The position numbers and the translations under genes are program-made. Shown piece after piece: positions 60,321 through 64,000 of a stretch of 64,000 bases of DNA. This DNA comes from Anarhynchus alexandrinus (lineage: Eukaryota; Chordata; Aves; Charadriiformes; Charadriidae), in the NCBI GenBank assembly GCA_008711295.1, contig VUYV01000517.1, positions 1 to 64,000 on the forward strand. Direction: 5' to 3'. The notes under the pieces are model-generated. The model was not told the origin of the DNA and ran no database searches. It saw nothing but the letters and a program-made list of their open reading frames with translations. How positions within the stretch are numbered: position 1 is the stretch's first letter; every line of letters starts with the position of its first letter.

Positions 60321-63300
60321 CACAAATGGGGGACTGGACTGTTAGGTAGTGTCGCATTTAGTTAACAGTTTTTTAGAAAGGTCCTGGAGGAGCAACTGTG
60401 CAGTTTCTGCTTTCTTTGTGTCTAATAGCTGTCTGCTGTTCCATAGTATCCTAACCATTTTTCTTTTATAACATGCTTTTTTCTGCTTCAGTAGAATACA
60501 TTACTGCTTAATCATGTTCCAGCATCACTGAGGTTATGATGTCCTCGTAGGTTGAAGCTGGTATGGTTGGGTTTTCTCAAGGTGTGATTTTTTGCTCTAA
60601 AGAGCTGTTGTGTCTTAACAGCATGGGTATGTGAGTGACAATAAGCAAAAGCTTGTTGTGTAAACAGGAAAATAAGTGATTGAAAAGAGAAATTTCCATG
60701 GTATGCGTTTTGGGGTTTTGTTTTTTAAGTCATACTGCTCTTAGCGTGCGAGTCATGAAAGCCCAATCTTTGTACCTCTCCCTACGGTATCTGCGGTGCT
60801 GTCAGGAAAATATAATAGTCAGAAAAATCAGAGTACTGCTGTAACAAAAATTGATAAGATAGAGTGGCATATATAGAGAGAGAGATTGTGAAATATCTTT
60901 CAAGTTACTGTCATGATGAGATAACCTAAACTTACTGATCAGAGTAGTGCCAGCGGTGTGCTTAGCCCCAACTAGCTCTCTTCCATCATGTAACGTTTCA
61001 TAGGCAATAGAGAAGGATAAATTAAAATTAATTCACAAGTCTACTAAGAAGACGATGAATAAACACTGATTGTTTGTGTCATAGTAAAAGGGAAGATAGA
61101 AATTAGGGAATTGTAGATGGACTTACTAACCCTGAAGGGGGAGGAGGTAAGTTTGTTTGTTGCTCTCTTGTCTCTTGCACCCCCTCGCTAGCATTCCAGC
61201 GGGAATACTTACACAAATTCCAAATTACAACCTTGGCAACGTATCTGGTAAAAACCTCTAACAAGAATGCCAGTATTTTCTAATTGTAGTTAGCTGCGTT
61301 ATCGTGCTACTTCCTTGCTTTTTGCGTACGTTCAAAGGAAAACACGGAGTATCACAACAGGTTTCTCTGCGTGTTCTTCAACAATTTATGAAGCAAACTC
61401 AAATATACTGTATTGAATAATAAATAATAATATACCTAATGTTAAATCTGTGTTGAAAAAGAGCTATTGCAAAATTTTAATTTCTAAAAGAACAGAGAAA
61501 GAAAATCCTTAGCCTCTTGGTTTCCACTGAAAGTGAATGGGAACTCAGTAATTTAGTTATCTTGGTGTTTCAGAAAAATCTCATATATGTGATTATAGTG
61601 TCTAAAATATTTAGTCTTTTTATTTTAAATATATACTTAAGCTGTATTTTTTTTTGTTAAGAACGGTGTGTTACAGCTAACTTCCTAAAACAATCAAGCT
61701 GCTTTTCTAGTTCCCAGGATTTTAAACCAATATTTCTACTCCTGTAATAGTTGCAATGGACTTCAAAAAAGAGTGTAAAGTTACAGTTACTTAGTTTTTA
61801 ATTTCCATCTTGGCTTGATGAAACTAGAGTTGTTTCCTTAAAATCATTGCCTGTTACTATGAATTTTGTTTCAACAGAGAGGAGAACTTCTGGAAGGCGG
61901 TAGTTTAGTTGGTTTCAGAGGAATAAGAGAGTAAGTTTTACAGTTACAAAATGTGAAGAAAAGTTTGAATCGAGGATTGCATTCTTCAAGGTCACGTGTC
62001 ATTCATAGCCCTCGTGGTTCTTGTGAGGGGAAAAAAATATGTCTAGGGAAAAACTCCAAATAATCTTAAATATATGCATCTTTGGAAATAGGGAGTTAGA
62101 TTTTAACGTTCAGGCATGTTTGGTTTTCTTATCTTCCATGCATACCTCTAAAAAAGAGAGTGGTAGTTAAATTGGCAAGAATATTTTTTTCTTTTCTCAA
62201 AGGGTTAGGTTTGTTTTTTCCTTCTGACGGAGTGTGGAAGTTCGTTGTGTGCCGTTAACGCTGCCTGTGGTGGAATGTGGTAGAACAGCTGCTAAAAATT
62301 GAAGGCAACAGTTGAATGGCAACAGAATGAACAACAAATGGGGATCTTATAGAGCCGCATTTATCTGAAGTGTTCCCTCACTGTAAGAAGATAAACCTGG
62401 TATGAGGGGTTCGCATTTGAAAAGATACCACTTCTGCCCTGTTTGTCTCTTCTTGGCGTTGTACTTTGGGTTCCAGTGCTTCAGCCACGCCGCTTGTTGC
62501 GCATGGACTTGTCAGGAAAACGTTCTGGCATACTCTTTCCATCAGTTTTCTTTTGGTATTTTTTATCTTTGGCCATACCAATTCAATTTCAACAGTAGTT
62601 CATGTAAATTGTTGAGCAATACCCTAATTTGGATATTAAAAAGAGCTGTAGTTAGTTGTTAACCTTTGTTTTTCAGCTGTGTTTCTGTCACCTGACTAGG
62701 ACAAACCTAGCACTTTCAGCCTGTGTTCCTGCTGTCTTTGAATCATTCCTGTGAGCAGTACATTTTTCTGTTGTTTTGAAAATATATTGTTGATTTAGCT
62801 GAAACTGCGTTTCCTGCACCAGCAAGAAATTTCTGTTTTGAGTGTATTTCCCAGTTTTGATGTGCCACTTGATTTGCTGTGACCCAATAGCTTGTTTTTT
62901 CCTTAGGTAAAAAAATCACTGTTGCTGTCAAATTGCACATAAGTGGACCTCTCCATTTTAAAACGGAAAAATAAAGCTTAGACTGGCCATCTATGAGCGT
63001 ATCTTTTAGTGATCCACCTTTTAATTGAGTGTAAGGGGTAACCCAACTAAATTCCTCCTTTAACTAGTTCAGTAAACAATATTTTCAGATGGTCTTGACT
63101 TTCTGGATATCACGGTGATCCTAAGATACCTTTTCAGCTGTAAAAATACTTTTCTCTTCATAGGAAAATTGGTTTCACCTCTAAGGGTGAAATCTGAAAA
63201 GTACTTGCTTTCTTGAAAGTGAGGTTTTGCTTCCCCTGTGCTGTCTCTATTACAGTAAGATGAAGTCTAGCTGCCCTGTGTATTTAAATTTTTCTAGTGG

Positions 63301-63427
63301 TTGTCTGGATTCTGCAGCGGAGGGTGCACAGTAAAACAAGTAACGCTGAATTGTTGCTGGCAAATATGTTTCCCCGTGTTAAATGCTTGTATTTTGATGC
63401 AACTCTATGCTTTTTATTTTGGTATAG

Positions 63428-64000
<573 letters not shown>

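Overview
The window looks like avian nuclear DNA. It carries at least eight CR1 LINE fragments, several with the bird-typical ATTCTATG 3' tail, and one solo LTR resembling the avian ERVL class. It also carries exons of two neighbouring vertebrate genes, DAPL1 and TANC1, in the order and orientation known from human 2q24 (DAPL1 then TANC1, both on +). I cannot name the species. The assembly has a 287-base gap and a few single or double Ns.

Layout. Bases 1-10.7 kb hold the 3' part of DAPL1: a GC-rich start (60-390), then three coding exons (3220-3307, 8852-8915, 10488-10607), a stop codon and a poly(A) signal at 10713. Exon 1, with the start codon, was not found and is probably left of the window. 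The DAPL1 introns carry CR1 fragments (6.4-7.6 kb), short tandem repeats and a perfect 12-bp inverted repeat. About 10.75-24.1 kb is intergenic and holds CR1 fragments, the solo LTR (15.02-15.94 kb) and otherwise unassigned AT-rich sequence.

A CpG island at 24.15-25.04 kb, interrupted by the gap, is the best candidate for the TANC1 promoter and non-coding first exon. The rest of the window is the 5' part of TANC1. A roughly 24-kb first intron leads to the start-codon exon (48989-49063, ATG at 49003). A 14.4-kb intron follows, then a 201-nt coding exon (63462-63662). The remaining TANC1 exons lie to the right of the window.

The genes are not known to act together. DAPL1 is a small death-associated-protein-like factor; TANC1 is a large postsynaptic scaffold. 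Almost all other open reading frames are chance frames in introns, CR1 or the LTR. I found no CRISPR array, operon, RNA gene or novel multi-gene system. The points most worth checking are splice-level (a tandem acceptor in TANC1, frame-breaking cryptic exons), CpG-rich islets inside TANC1 introns, rearranged CR1 copies, and assembly artefacts.
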